Positions 45,093-54,282 are shown, counted from the stretch's first letter. The stretch: DNA of 64,000 nt from Conyzicola lurida (GCF_014204935.1 NZ_JACHMJ010000001.1:3286001-3350000); one strand, 5' to 3'. Numbers and translations are program-made. Notes: a model not told the origin generated them from the letters alone.

Positions 45093-45730
45093 CCCTGCCG
45101 CTCGTCCTCCTCCCAGGGCTATCCGGATCGGCGGCGGTCGACTTCGCGTTCCTCGCCCCGGTGCTCGCGCGGCAGCGCGAGGTGATCGCACTCGATCTCG
45201 ACGACCGTACGCCGTCGCGTCTGCCCGACGGCCCGTTCGACCTCGTCGGATACTCGGTCGGCGCGGTCGCCGCCGCCGAGCTCGCCCTCACCGCCGACGT
45301 GCGCCACCTCGTCCTCGTCGCCGGGGTGCTCGAGAGCGGCGAGCGCCAGCGCCGCTTCGCCCGCGTCTGGCACGGGCTCTCCCCCGCCGACCGGGAGACC
45401 TTCGCCCGCTTCGCCGCGCTCGACGGCGACGACGACCCCGTGCTGGCGTTCCGCGACGACCTCGTCGACCGGTTCGCCGCGGCGAACGTCGACGCCGCCG
45501 CGATCACCGCGCCCACCCTCGTCATCGGCTGCGCGGCCGACGCGGTCGCCACGGCCGACCAGTCGCGCGCGCTCTTCGCCGCGATCCCCGACTCGCGCTA
45601 CGCCGAGGTCGACGCCGGACACGCCGTGCTCGCCGAGCGCCCCGCCGAAGTGCTCGGCCACATCGAGGGTTTCCTGAGTTTCCCCGCGCGCTACCCCGCC
45701 GCGGCCGTCATCCCGGCGGCGCGGCCGTGA
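45089..45730 (+). CDS. Alpha/beta hydrolase
   Basis: A 213-aa hydrolase. LVLLPGLSGSAAV carries the oxyanion region, VGYSVGAVAA is the nucleophile elbow with its serine, DADAV-type acidic residues lie in GCAADAVATADQ, and GHAVLAE holds the histidine. It overlaps both neighbours through GTGA, which places it in an operon with the FO synthase and a Baeyer-Villiger monooxygenase. Hydrolysis of an ester made by the latter is inference. Confidence 0.85.
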   Translation: MTLPLVLLPGLSGSAAVDFAFLAPVLARQREVIALDLDDRTPSRLPDGPFDLVGYSVGAVAAAELALTADVRHLVLVAGVLESGERQRRFARVWHGLSPADRETFARFAALDGDDDPVLAFRDDLVDRFAAANVDAAAITAPTLVIGCAADAVATADQSRALFAAIPDSRYAEVDAGHAVLAERPAEVLGHIEGFLSFPARYPAAAVIPAARP

Positions 45731-47208
45731 ACGAGCGCGAGGATGCCGCCGCCGTCGAGGTCGACACCGTCATCGTCGGCGCGGGCTTCGGCGGCCTGGC
45801 CATGGGTATCCGCCTCTCCCGACGCGGTGACGACTTCGTCGTGCTCGAACGCGGCGACGACGTCGGCGGAACCTGGCGCGACAACGTCTACCCGGGCGTC
45901 GCCTGCGACATCCCCTCGCACCTCTACTCCTTCTCCTTCGCCCCCAAACACGACTGGTCGCGCTTCTTCGCCCCCGGATCGGAAATTCAGGACTACCTGC
46001 GCGACACGGCGAGCGAGATCGCCGACCGCATCCGCCTCGGCACCGACGTGCTCGACATGCGCTGGGACGCCGACGACGACCGCTGGCTGGTAACCACGTC
46101 GACCGGTTACTACTCCTGCCGCACACTGGTCGTGGCCGCGGGACGCCTGTCAGAACCCCGGATGCCGCGGCTGTCCGGCCTCGATACCTTCACCGGCGCG
46201 GCCTTCCACTCCGCCCGCTGGGACGACAGCGTCGACCTGGCCGGCAAGCGCGTGGGCGTCGTGGGGACCGGCGCCTCCGCGGTGCAGCTCGTGCCGCGGC
46301 TCGCCGACACGGCGGCGAGCGTCGTCGTCTTCCAACGGTCCGCGGCGTACGTCGTGCCGCGTCCCGACCGCGAATACTCGGCCGCCGAGATCGCGCGCTT
46401 CGAGCGCGACCCCGCCGAGCTGCGCCGCACCCGGGAGCGGCTCTTCTGGAAGGCGGAAGAGGGCTTCGCGCAGCGCATCGGCGTGCCGGCGGCCATCGAC
46501 GGCCTGCGCGACAGCGCGCTCGCCCACCGCACGGCGCAGGTCGCCGACCCGAAGCTGCGCGCTGCCCTCACCCCCGACTACGAGATCGGCTGCAAACGCG
46601 TGCTGCTCTCCGACGACTTCTACCCCGCGTTGGAGCGCGACTCCGTCACCCTCGAAGCCTCCGCGCTCGAAGCCGTCGACGGCGGCCGCGTCACCGCCGC
46701 GAGCGGCGCGGAGTACGACCTGGACGTGCTGGTGTTCGCCACCGGGTTCGTCTCCACCCGGCCCCCGTTCGCCGAGCGGGTCGTCGGTCGGGGCGGCATC
46801 CGGCTCTCTGATGCCTGGAGCGACGGCATGGTCGCCTTCGCCTCGACCACCGTGCACGGTTTCCCCAACCTGTTCGTGATCGACGGGCCCAACGCGAGCC
46901 TCGGCCACAACTCGGCCATCGTGATGATCGAGGCGCAGGTCGAGTACATCCTCGGGGCGCTCGACGCCTCCGCCGGTGCCACGCTCGAGGTGACCGCCGA
47001 GGCCCAGGCCGGGTACGTGGACGGCCTCGACGCGCGCAGCGCCAACACCGTCTGGCTCGAGGGCGGCTGCGACAGCTGGTACGTCGACGCCGAGAGCCGG
47101 CGGCTCACCCTGCTCTGGCCCGACTTCGCGTTCGCTTTCCGGGATTCCCTGGCCGAGTTCGATCCCGCGCCCTACCGGATTACTTCTCTCAATACAGTCT
47201 CGATTTAG
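45727..47208 (+). CDS. Flavin-containing Baeyer-Villiger-type monooxygenase
   Basis: A 493-aa class B flavoprotein monooxygenase. VIVGAGFGGLAMG is the FAD motif, GGTWRDNVYPGVACDIPSHL follows, VGVVGTGASAVQ is the NADPH motif, and FTGAAFHSARWDD (near 155-167) is the BVMO fingerprint FxGxxxHxxxWD. It converts ketones to esters in known members; here it precedes no tailoring gene but follows a hydrolase. GTG start overlapping the hydrolase stop. Confidence 0.9.
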   Translation: MNEREDAAAVEVDTVIVGAGFGGLAMGIRLSRRGDDFVVLERGDDVGGTWRDNVYPGVACDIPSHLYSFSFAPKHDWSRFFAPGSEIQDYLRDTASEIADRIRLGTDVLDMRWDADDDRWLVTTSTGYYSCRTLVVAAGRLSEPRMPRLSGLDTFTGAAFHSARWDDSVDLAGKRVGVVGTGASAVQLVPRLADTAASVVVFQRSAAYVVPRPDREYSAAEIARFERDPAELRRTRERLFWKAEEGFAQRIGVPAAIDGLRDSALAHRTAQVADPKLRAALTPDYEIGCKRVLLSDDFYPALERDSVTLEASALEAVDGGRVTAASGAEYDLDVLVFATGFVSTRPPFAERVVGRGGIRLSDAWSDGMVAFASTTVHGFPNLFVIDGPNASLGHNSAIVMIEAQVEYILGALDASAGATLEVTAEAQAGYVDGLDARSANTVWLEGGCDSWYVDAESRRLTLLWPDFAFAFRDSLAEFDPAPYRITSLNTVSI

Positions 47209-47284
47209 ACCGCGCACTTTTTTCGTTCAGGAACGTAACGTACGGTCGTTCTACCGGGATTAGGAATTCGAGAGGCACCACTGC

Positions 47285-47323
47285 ATGTCAACGTCACAAG
47301 CGCGCGATCGCAGGGCCGCCTAA
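47285..47323 (+). CDS. Possible 12-residue leader peptide ahead of the penicillin-binding protein
   Basis: ATG at 47285 opens a reading frame MSTSQARDRRAA that ends in TAA directly before the GTG of the PBP gene, with no base between. GAGAGG lies upstream at usable spacing, while the PBP start itself has only a weak site. This suggests translational coupling through the leader peptide. It is short enough to be chance. Confidence 0.35.
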   Translation: MSTSQARDRRAA

Positions 47324-49378
47324 GTGTCGCAGAACCCTCCTCACGAACCCGTTTTCGTGTCCCTCGACGAGGTCGCGACCGACGTCATCGTCGACCACCA
47401 TCCCCTCGCCGCCACCCGGGTCAAAGCCGGGCTGATCGTGCTCGCCGCGTCGGTGCTCGTCGGCGCCCTCGTGGCCGCCGCGACGATGCCCTTCGCGGCC
47501 GTCGCCGAGACCGCGACCACCGAGGCGGGCGACTACTGGGCGAGCTTTCCCTCCGACCTGACCGTCGAGGCCGCCCTCCCGCAGCACACGGTGCTTCTCG
47601 ACAAGGACGGCGTCGAGTTCGCCCGCTTCTACAGCGAGAACCGCATCGATGTCACGTTCGACCAGATCTCGCCCAACTTCTCCAACGCGCTCGTCGCCAC
47701 CGAGGACGCGCGCTTCTACGAGCACACCGGCGTCGACTTCATCGGCATCGCCCGCGCCGCGATCAAGAACTTCGTCAACAACAACACGGCGGAGGGTGGC
47801 TCGACCATCACCCAGCAGCTCGTGCAGAACATCCTCGTCAGCAACGCGACGACCGAGGAAGAAAAAGAAGTCGCCCAGGGCACGAGCTACGAGTCCAAGG
47901 TGCGCGAGGTCAAGTACGCGGTCAACCTCGAGAAGACGATGACCAAGCAGGAGATCCTCGCGGCGTATTCGAACGCCGTCTTCCTCGGCAACCAGGCCTA
48001 CGGCGTGCAGGCTGCCGCCCGGGTCTATTTCGACACGGATGCCGCGTCCCTGACGATCCCGCAGGCGGCGATGCTCGTCGCCCTGCTCAAGAGCCCCGTC
48101 TACTACGACCCCTACGTCTACCCCGAAGAGGCGCAGGCCCGTCGCGACATCGTGATCGACCGCATGTACGCGCAGAGCTACATCACCGAGGCCGAGGCGA
48201 CCGAGGCGAAGGCGACCCCGATCACCCTCGTGCGCGGCTCCATCGCCACGGGTTGCGCGGCGTCGGCCTACCCGTACTACTGCTCCCTCGTCAGCGACGA
48301 GCTGCAGAACGACGAGGCCTTCGGTGCCACTGCCGAGCAGCGCCAGGAGACCTTCCGCCGCGGCGGCATCACCATCACCACGGCCCTCGACCGCACGGTC
48401 GCCGACGCCTCCCAGCGCGCGGTCGAAGAGGCCCTCGGCAACGACAACCGGGTCAAGTCCGGCACAGCGGTCGTGGTCCCCGGCAGCGGGCACATCGCGG
48501 CCGTCGCCGAGAACACGACCTGGGACACGAACCAGATCGTCTACGCCACGAGCGCGTTCCAGACCGGCTCGGTGTTCAAGCCGATCACGCTGGCCGCCGG
48601 CCTCGAGTCCGGGCTCACCCTCGACACCCGGTACACCGCCAACGGGCCGTACTTCCCCGACGACATGACGGCACCGCCGAAGGGGTTCACCAACTTCGGC
48701 AACAGCAACTACGGGTCGATCAACGCCAGCACCGCCATCCGGCAGTCGGTCAATGTCTACTTCGTGAAGATGATCGAAGAGGTCGGGGTCGTCCCCGTCG
48801 TGGAGATGGCCAACCGCCTCGGTATCCACAGCATCGACGTCGACGAGCCGGGGCTCGACGTGCAGGCCTCGGTCGCGCTCGGCACCAAAGAGGTCAGCCC
48901 GCTCGAGATGGCCACCGCCTACGCGACCTTCGCGGCCGGCGGCTACATGTGCGACCCGATCGCCATCGTCTCCGCCGTGCGCACGAGCACCGGCGTCCCC
49001 GTCGAGACCCCCTCGGCGAACTGCCACCAGGAGATCTCGCCCGAGGTAGCCGCCGAGATGGACGACGTGCTGCAGGGCACCTTCCGCGGCGGCACGCTCT
49101 CGAGCGTCGGCTCTCTGCCCGGCCGCGAGACCGGCGGCAAGACCGGCACCACCGACGACAGCACCGCCAACTGGACCGTCGGCATGACGCCCCAGTTCGC
49201 CACGGCCGTCTGGGTCGGCGACCCGCGCGGCGGCACCGAGTACCCGCTCACCCGCGTCGAGGCGTACGGACGCACCTACTACCGCACCACGGGCTCCGCC
49301 ATCGCCGGCCCGATCTGGAAGTCGATCATGAGCGACATCCACGTCGACGTTCCGATCGTCGACTTCCCGAACGGCTAG
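47324..49378 (+). CDS. Class A penicillin-binding protein (transglycosylase/transpeptidase)
   Basis: A 684-aa bifunctional peptidoglycan synthase. One membrane segment near 40-58 anchors it. The GT51 domain carries ATEDARFYEHTGVDFIG with its glutamate near 127 and GGSTITQQLVQNIL. The transpeptidase has TGSVFKPI (Ser near 415), the SVN motif near 472 and KTGTTDD near 605. It polymerises lipid II and cross-links stem peptides outside the membrane. An imperfect inverted repeat and a terminator hairpin follow. Confidence 0.94.
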   Translation: MSQNPPHEPVFVSLDEVATDVIVDHHPLAATRVKAGLIVLAASVLVGALVAAATMPFAAVAETATTEAGDYWASFPSDLTVEAALPQHTVLLDKDGVEFARFYSENRIDVTFDQISPNFSNALVATEDARFYEHTGVDFIGIARAAIKNFVNNNTAEGGSTITQQLVQNILVSNATTEEEKEVAQGTSYESKVREVKYAVNLEKTMTKQEILAAYSNAVFLGNQAYGVQAAARVYFDTDAASLTIPQAAMLVALLKSPVYYDPYVYPEEAQARRDIVIDRMYAQSYITEAEATEAKATPITLVRGSIATGCAASAYPYYCSLVSDELQNDEAFGATAEQRQETFRRGGITITTALDRTVADASQRAVEEALGNDNRVKSGTAVVVPGSGHIAAVAENTTWDTNQIVYATSAFQTGSVFKPITLAAGLESGLTLDTRYTANGPYFPDDMTAPPKGFTNFGNSNYGSINASTAIRQSVNVYFVKMIEEVGVVPVVEMANRLGIHSIDVDEPGLDVQASVALGTKEVSPLEMATAYATFAAGGYMCDPIAIVSAVRTSTGVPVETPSANCHQEISPEVAAEMDDVLQGTFRGGTLSSVGSLPGRETGGKTGTTDDSTANWTVGMTPQFATAVWVGDPRGGTEYPLTRVEAYGRTYYRTTGSAIAGPIWKSIMSDIHVDVPIVDFPNG

Positions 49379-49449
49379 CGCCGGCCGTCAGCAGGGCGAC
49401 CCTGCGCGGCAGCGCCCTGCCCACGCGGCGGCGCCCTGCCTGCGCGCGT

Positions 49450-49496
49450 TGCCGCAAATCGACCCGTTCCGACCCCGGATGGGTCGATCTGCGGCA
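49450..49496. repeat. Imperfect inverted repeat after the PBP gene
   Basis: TGCCGCAAATCGACCC (49450-49465) pairs with GGGTCGATCTGCGGCA (49481-49496), one mismatch in 16. It resembles in design the inverted repeats at 27413 and 29962 but not in sequence, and may help termination. Confidence 0.5.
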
Positions 49497-49528
49497 TTCC
49501 GACGCGCCGCGAGGAACCGCGCACAAAA

Positions 49529-49554
49529 AAGGCCCCCGGTTTCCCGGGGGCCTT
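49529..49554. terminator. Strong hairpin terminator bordering the accessory region
   Basis: AAGGCCCCCGG and CCGGGGGCCTT form an 11-bp stem with a 4-base loop, preceded by a run of A. On the minus strand the A-run becomes a T-tract, so the T-rich side faces minus-strand transcription; on the plus strand only TT follows. It separates the core genes from the AT-richer island. Confidence 0.75.
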
Positions 49555-49839
49555 CTCCATGTCGACTGTCTTGGTAAGAGACCTGTGGGTCGTTTACATA
49601 ACTCTTTTTCACGCCACGCCCTCGCCCAAACACAGGGAACTTTTGCACTCGAAGGGGTCGACTGGAACCAGGATCCTCCGCACACTTTGAGAAAATCCTC
49701 CGTGAAGAACTCAGTAAAAATCTAGGTTTTGCGGCGCATCTTCCGCCGCAATCCAACAGAATTCAGGACAATGGCGGGCCGGGCCGGTGTCACTGATCTG
49801 TTCAGTAGGTTTTGGCGACGCTTCGCGGTTGTATTAGCT

Positions 49840-52800
49840 ATGGGCCGGGACAAACTCAAGAAGCCGAAGAAGCAGCCGAAGGCAGGCGCGGTGGATTTGT
49901 CCGCCATTGTCGGCGAATACGACCGCGAGGGTCTCTGGACACTGCTGCTCGCGGCGGGCGCTTCGCCTACAGTGCGACGGCGTTGGTCGTCGATCGGATT
50001 CCTCGTGCATGCGTTTGCGAGAGCGCATTTGTCCGGCTCGAAGCCCACGGCCCCTGAAACGACGTTTGGAAAGTTGCTCGCAGCGGTCGATGCGGCGAAT
50101 CCGGGGTATTCCGCCTATGAGGACTACCTCGCCCCCGACCCCAGGCTGGCCGTCCGTGTCCGCATCGGCGATTCGACGATCCGTCTGTTTCCCGGTTCCA
50201 GCGAGCGGCCGGTTGCCGATGTGGACAGAGCCCTTCTGCTCTCGTCTGCACTAGACGCCAAACTCGTCGGGATACACGGGTTCGGTATCGCTGACCTGCT
50301 GGACGTCGTACTTGGATACGTGGACTTGGTCACAGAACGTTTCGCCGTTGTGTGGCCGGGCGGCGAGCTACCTGATGGATCCACGTCACTCACAGCGGCC
50401 GAACTGGATGTGGCTCGGAAAATCTTCGAGCTAGGGACACCGAAACAGCTCGTCTCGAACGACCGTCAGAAGCTCGCATTGGAGTGGATGACGTCTGAGG
50501 TCAGTGATTTCGATTTCGAGCCGGGACACGCGCAGAGCCCTTTCGGACGGTTCCTCCGGTTCCGCGCAGCACCGGACGAGTCGCCTCGGTGGCTACCTCT
50601 CGCTTTCCTGCCCGAGATCCTCAGCTCCGCCGTCGGAGAACTCGCGAAAACAATCTCCAAAGACTCTGCGTCCAACTTCGCGTTCGCACAGGCGTCGGCT
50701 TCCGCGACGCGGGAGTACCTGTGGAGGTTCGCGCACATGTTGTATGGGCCGCCCGATCTATCCAAGGGCCCGGCCGTTTCGCCGGAGAACGTGGTTCAGT
50801 GGGTCATTCCCTTGGGCGAGCAGCTCACGTTGGCCGTGCAGGTGCTCTCGGGAATGGATGCGGACCGAATCGGATTCCGCGAGGACTTTGCCGTATCGAT
50901 GGTCGCCCGAAAAGCTGCAACGGGTTCGGGCGTCACCGTGAAGTTCCCCAGAGGTGAGGTGCACCTCGACCGGGGCGTAGAAGTGGTGCCGCTTCTCGTC
51001 GTTTCGACACCGGACCACATCATCGTCCCCCAGAGAGGGGGCTTGGCGAGCGTGTCGTTGGACGACCTGCGGTGGATGTCGACCTCCGCTGACAGCGAGT
51101 TCGATCTCCTCAACTTCTGCCGCGACGTTTCCTCTCCAGCGATGACGGGCTCAATCGGGTATGAAGCAATCGACTACTGGGAGACCTGGCGGGACAACGG
51201 AAAAGCATTCTTCACTGGCGCGCACACCGGCGCGATCATGGTCATCGAGCCGCACGCGAGCGGGGAGGAGTGGAAGAGGACGGCGGAATGGACCTCTGCC
51301 GAGCAGGCTCTCGCGGTCTTGGGCCTGCCTGCTTTGAGAGAAACGATTGGCGTCAGCCACGCCCGTGAGGCCCCAGTAGCTGTCTACCGGTGGGTGGACG
51401 CCGAACCCGACCTTGACGCCGACGATATACCGCGAGATGTGTCCGGACGCCATTTCAGGCCGGCTCCGGCCGGGTGGTCGGTGCACACCGGTCCAATTCC
51501 CGTTGCCATATCCGCCGGAGACGCCACGCGGAACGAACGCGAGCACCGTCAGCTCCTCCACGACATGGCTGGGTCGATCGGTTTCGCCGTCGAAGCTGTT
51601 TTGGACGAGTGGACGGCCGCCCATGACGACTCGGGTATTGCCGGATACGTCTTGGATCAGGTGATCCGGGAAGAGAGTGCAGCCGAGACTGGCGCACAGT
51701 GGGTGTCAGACGTAACCATTGACGACCGAGGAATCGTCCACGCGACAGTGAACGTCCACTTCGAACGATTCGCCGAATTGGGCGACGGCGACTCTCCCGC
51801 GATCCGCTCCGAGTTCGCGACTTGGATGAAGGAACTTTTGGTCGAATCCGGCATCAGCCAGGCCAAGACCGAAAGGGTGTTTGCTGCAGTGCTGGCCGCC
51901 CCGCCAACCATGACCCTGAATGTGGCAGAGACTCAGACGAGGCGCAACAATCTTGGCGCTGCTGTCGAAATCGACGACGCCTTCGTCTCCACTGCCAACC
52001 GCATGATCGCCGAACGGGTGAAGGCCGCGGGGGTCGTACCGAAATTGTACGAAGGCGACGAGGCGAAAACTCTCGACCGAGATGTGCTTGCGGCGATCGC
52101 CCTAGAACTTCTCGAAGAGCGCCTCAGTGAATACAGCAGCGACAAGTTGGTTGCCTTCGGGATGGAACAACTTCAGCGGACGGTAGACAACAGCGCCCGG
52201 AAGCTCGAGAACGTCCGACGATCCGCTAGGGAGCTCTCGCTCAGCTGGGATCCAGTCGACCGCGCAGCCCAGACCCACGCGCAAGGACACGTGCTGCGCC
52301 GGTATAACGAAATTGTCGTCGAGGCGGCCCTTCGCTCAGCACCATCCGGCGACAAGATCATGGACGAGCCCGCATGGGGCGGAATCCTTGCAGCCGCCAA
52401 GGCCTACTTGGAAGCGACCGCACGCAGCGAGAGCATCCACTACCAAGTCACCCCAACGGCGATCAAAATCAGCGATCTTTTCGAGATCACCATCCAAGAC
52501 GTCACTCTTATGGGTCCTGCCAAGGGCGGGAGAAATCCCTACCAGTTGAACGGCGCCGAGTACTCCGAAGCAATAATCCGGGAAGGCTTCGAAGACGACT
52601 GGCCGGAAAGCGCGGTGCCCGCTTCGCTTCATGAGGCCGTCGACGTGGAGATGCTCGCCGCCTTCGGGGCGACTTCGCTCGACATCTATGCGACTCTGTT
52701 GTCTCTCGCCGGAATCGAGTACGCGCCTGGCGACACTGAGGTGAAGTCGATGTCGGTCGATCAGATGCTCGCATGGGTGCTCAGTAATACGACCTTGGGC

Positions 52801-53565
52801 GAGGAGGAGAGCGGCGAAGCCCGTGTCACCGCTGCCCTTGCCTTGCTCACCAGCACCGGCGAGGGCTTGCGGAAGGACGATTGGCGGCCGTGGCTCGCCC
52901 GGACCCGTCTGAGGCGCCTGCTCGTTCAACCGCTGCCGACGTTGAGCACTGGTGAGGTTCTCGTCGCTCCGCACTTCCTACTCTCGTCACTGAAAGTGTT
53001 TGGCGGCTACCTCAACCAGGGGCAGCTCCCGTGGAGCCAACCCGCGCCTCCTGTTCCTCTCGAACGTGCTCTGGAGCGGTTCCGCGACGCGAAGAACACA
53101 GCGCTCGAGAAAGACGTCGTCGCGCTGTTGGTAACGGACGGATGGTCAGTCGTCAGCAACATCAAGGAGACGAAGCCGAAACGGCTCGGGCTCACATCGT
53201 TGTCGACCGAGATTGACGCCGTCGCCGGCCGAGCTGGGGATTCGGTCATCCATCTCTTGGAGGCGAAAGATCCCGCAAACGTCTTCGCAATCCCTCAGAT
53301 CAGCCGCCAGCTTGACGACTTCTACCTCGACGGGAAGAAGAACGCCTATGCCACCCAGCTGCAGCGCAAGTACGACGACCTCGCCCCGCATGCCGACAAA
53401 GTGGCCGCTGCGCTCGGACTCCCGCCCAGAGACGCGACAGCCCCGTACCGGGTCGAGGCGACTTTCGTCACCCGTGTTCCCGTGCCGGCGGCGTTCGTCG
53501 GCGGGCCGTTTCCGTTCTTGACGGCCGCGACCCTGCTCGACGGCCTGAAAGCGAAGGAGCACTGA
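49840..53565 (+). CDS. Large protein with C-terminal PD-(D/E)XK-like nuclease domain
   Basis: A 1241-aa protein I do not recognise as a whole. Near the C-terminus LEKDVVALLVTDGWSVV, then STEIDAVAG (Asp near 1124) and HLLEAKD (Glu and Lys near 1139-1141) match the E...D...ExK pattern of PD-(D/E)XK nucleases. The rest is soluble, alpha-rich and without Walker motifs I can see. I chose the ATG at 49840, after which a basic, hydrophilic N-terminus follows; in-frame starts at 49729 and 49771 are possible and all have poor ribosome sites. A second small ORF starts two bases after its stop. Location suggests antiphage function (inference). Confidence 0.7.
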   Translation: MGRDKLKKPKKQPKAGAVDLSAIVGEYDREGLWTLLLAAGASPTVRRRWSSIGFLVHAFARAHLSGSKPTAPETTFGKLLAAVDAANPGYSAYEDYLAPDPRLAVRVRIGDSTIRLFPGSSERPVADVDRALLLSSALDAKLVGIHGFGIADLLDVVLGYVDLVTERFAVVWPGGELPDGSTSLTAAELDVARKIFELGTPKQLVSNDRQKLALEWMTSEVSDFDFEPGHAQSPFGRFLRFRAAPDESPRWLPLAFLPEILSSAVGELAKTISKDSASNFAFAQASASATREYLWRFAHMLYGPPDLSKGPAVSPENVVQWVIPLGEQLTLAVQVLSGMDADRIGFREDFAVSMVARKAATGSGVTVKFPRGEVHLDRGVEVVPLLVVSTPDHIIVPQRGGLASVSLDDLRWMSTSADSEFDLLNFCRDVSSPAMTGSIGYEAIDYWETWRDNGKAFFTGAHTGAIMVIEPHASGEEWKRTAEWTSAEQALAVLGLPALRETIGVSHAREAPVAVYRWVDAEPDLDADDIPRDVSGRHFRPAPAGWSVHTGPIPVAISAGDATRNEREHRQLLHDMAGSIGFAVEAVLDEWTAAHDDSGIAGYVLDQVIREESAAETGAQWVSDVTIDDRGIVHATVNVHFERFAELGDGDSPAIRSEFATWMKELLVESGISQAKTERVFAAVLAAPPTMTLNVAETQTRRNNLGAAVEIDDAFVSTANRMIAERVKAAGVVPKLYEGDEAKTLDRDVLAAIALELLEERLSEYSSDKLVAFGMEQLQRTVDNSARKLENVRRSARELSLSWDPVDRAAQTHAQGHVLRRYNEIVVEAALRSAPSGDKIMDEPAWGGILAAAKAYLEATARSESIHYQVTPTAIKISDLFEITIQDVTLMGPAKGGRNPYQLNGAEYSEAIIREGFEDDWPESAVPASLHEAVDVEMLAAFGATSLDIYATLLSLAGIEYAPGDTEVKSMSVDQMLAWVLSNTTLGEEESGEARVTAALALLTSTGEGLRKDDWRPWLARTRLRRLLVQPLPTLSTGEVLVAPHFLLSSLKVFGGYLNQGQLPWSQPAPPVPLERALERFRDAKNTALEKDVVALLVTDGWSVVSNIKETKPKRLGLTSLSTEIDAVAGRAGDSVIHLLEAKDPANVFAIPQISRQLDDFYLDGKKNAYATQLQRKYDDLAPHADKVAAALGLPPRDATAPYRVEATFVTRVPVPAAFVGGPFPFLTAATLLDGLKAKEH

Positions 53566-53567
53566 AC

Positions 53568-54053
53568 ATGTCCGATGACTATCCCGAGATCGCTCCCGGA
53601 GAGTACCGTCGCTTCGCCGAGCTGATCCGCGAAGGCGGCGACATCGGTCCCGCCATCGACGAACTCTACGCAACTGTGACCCTAGGTCTGGGGGTCTGTA
53701 AACGAACGGCAGTCTGTGTGGATGGGCGAGGGTTGAGGGATGTACTGCGGAGCCCGAACTCAAGACGGATCGGCCTGTCGCAACCCCAAGAACCGCTGTC
53801 AGCACCACGGCAACTATTCGCCCACCAACCAGTCAAGCTCCCGTCCGAGGCAGTCGCTCCCGGAGGTGAAGCTCTCCTTGTCGGTCGTTCCTCCGACCCA
53901 CAGTTCGGTGCCGGTGCCGTCCCGCACCGTCCAAGCCCCAGCCCCAGCCCCAGCGGACAGGGTGGTCAACCATTTCGGCTTGTGGGTGTTCTTCGGCCTT
54001 CTGATTGCTTCACTCGCCGGGATCGCGGATCGGCTGCCCGCCGGCAGCGGTGA
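53568..54053 (+). CDS. Hypothetical protein, coupled to the large nuclease-like gene; C-terminus doubtful
   Basis: The frame opens two bases after the upstream stop with MSDDYPEIAPGEYRRF, and the first 40 or so residues (to YATVTLG) look like real coding sequence. Beyond about 53690 the composition changes and the frame overlaps the well-supported zinc-motif gene at 53740. It is likely a remnant whose original 3' end was lost, leaving a chance extension. Confidence 0.35.
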   Translation: MSDDYPEIAPGEYRRFAELIREGGDIGPAIDELYATVTLGLGVCKRTAVCVDGRGLRDVLRSPNSRRIGLSQPQEPLSAPRQLFAHQPVKLPSEAVAPGGEALLVGRSSDPQFGAGAVPHRPSPSPSPSGQGGQPFRLVGVLRPSDCFTRRDRGSAARRQR

Positions 54054-54282
54054 CTTCGGGGTCGCCCTGGTCGCCGTCTCGATCTTCGTGCCGTTCATCG
54101 TCACCGTCATGTGCTGGAGCCGCTGTCACAGCATCAACCGCTCGGTTCCGGGGCGTTGCGGGAATCCGAAGAGGTGGTTCGGCGCTAGGTGCCATCACCA
54201 CAACGGGCTGAACGCGTCCGACTGGGCCGGCCTGCTGTCCCTCGTGATCGGGATCGCAATGATCTCGTGGTGGGCCTTGTAG
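53740..54282 (+). CDS. Membrane protein with two cysteine/histidine zinc-like motifs
   Basis: A 180-aa protein. The N-terminus MYCGARTQDGSACRNPKNRC followed by QHHG is a Cys/His metal-site pattern; a proline-rich linker leads to hydrophobic segments near 77-100, 105-127 and 160-180. A second similar motif RCGNPKRWFGARCHHHNG sits between the last two. GAGGGTTGAGGG is a good ribosome-binding site. Unknown family; two copies of the motif around membrane helices suggest an internally duplicated or sensor-like protein. Confidence 0.6.
   Translation: MYCGARTQDGSACRNPKNRCQHHGNYSPTNQSSSRPRQSLPEVKLSLSVVPPTHSSVPVPSRTVQAPAPAPADRVVNHFGLWVFFGLLIASLAGIADRLPAGSGDFGVALVAVSIFVPFIVTVMCWSRCHSINRSVPGRCGNPKRWFGARCHHHNGLNASDWAGLLSLVIGIAMISWWAL

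Noticed and set aside
39873-45730. Very long plus-strand open frames crossing several genes
   Set aside because: They are GC-driven readthrough of wrong frames. Only their 3' ends, which encode the GNAT protein and the alpha/beta hydrolase, are real.
49388-49756. Minus-strand frame under the terminator region
   Set aside because: It reads through the terminator hairpin, lacks a ribosome-binding site and codon bias, and resembles no protein.
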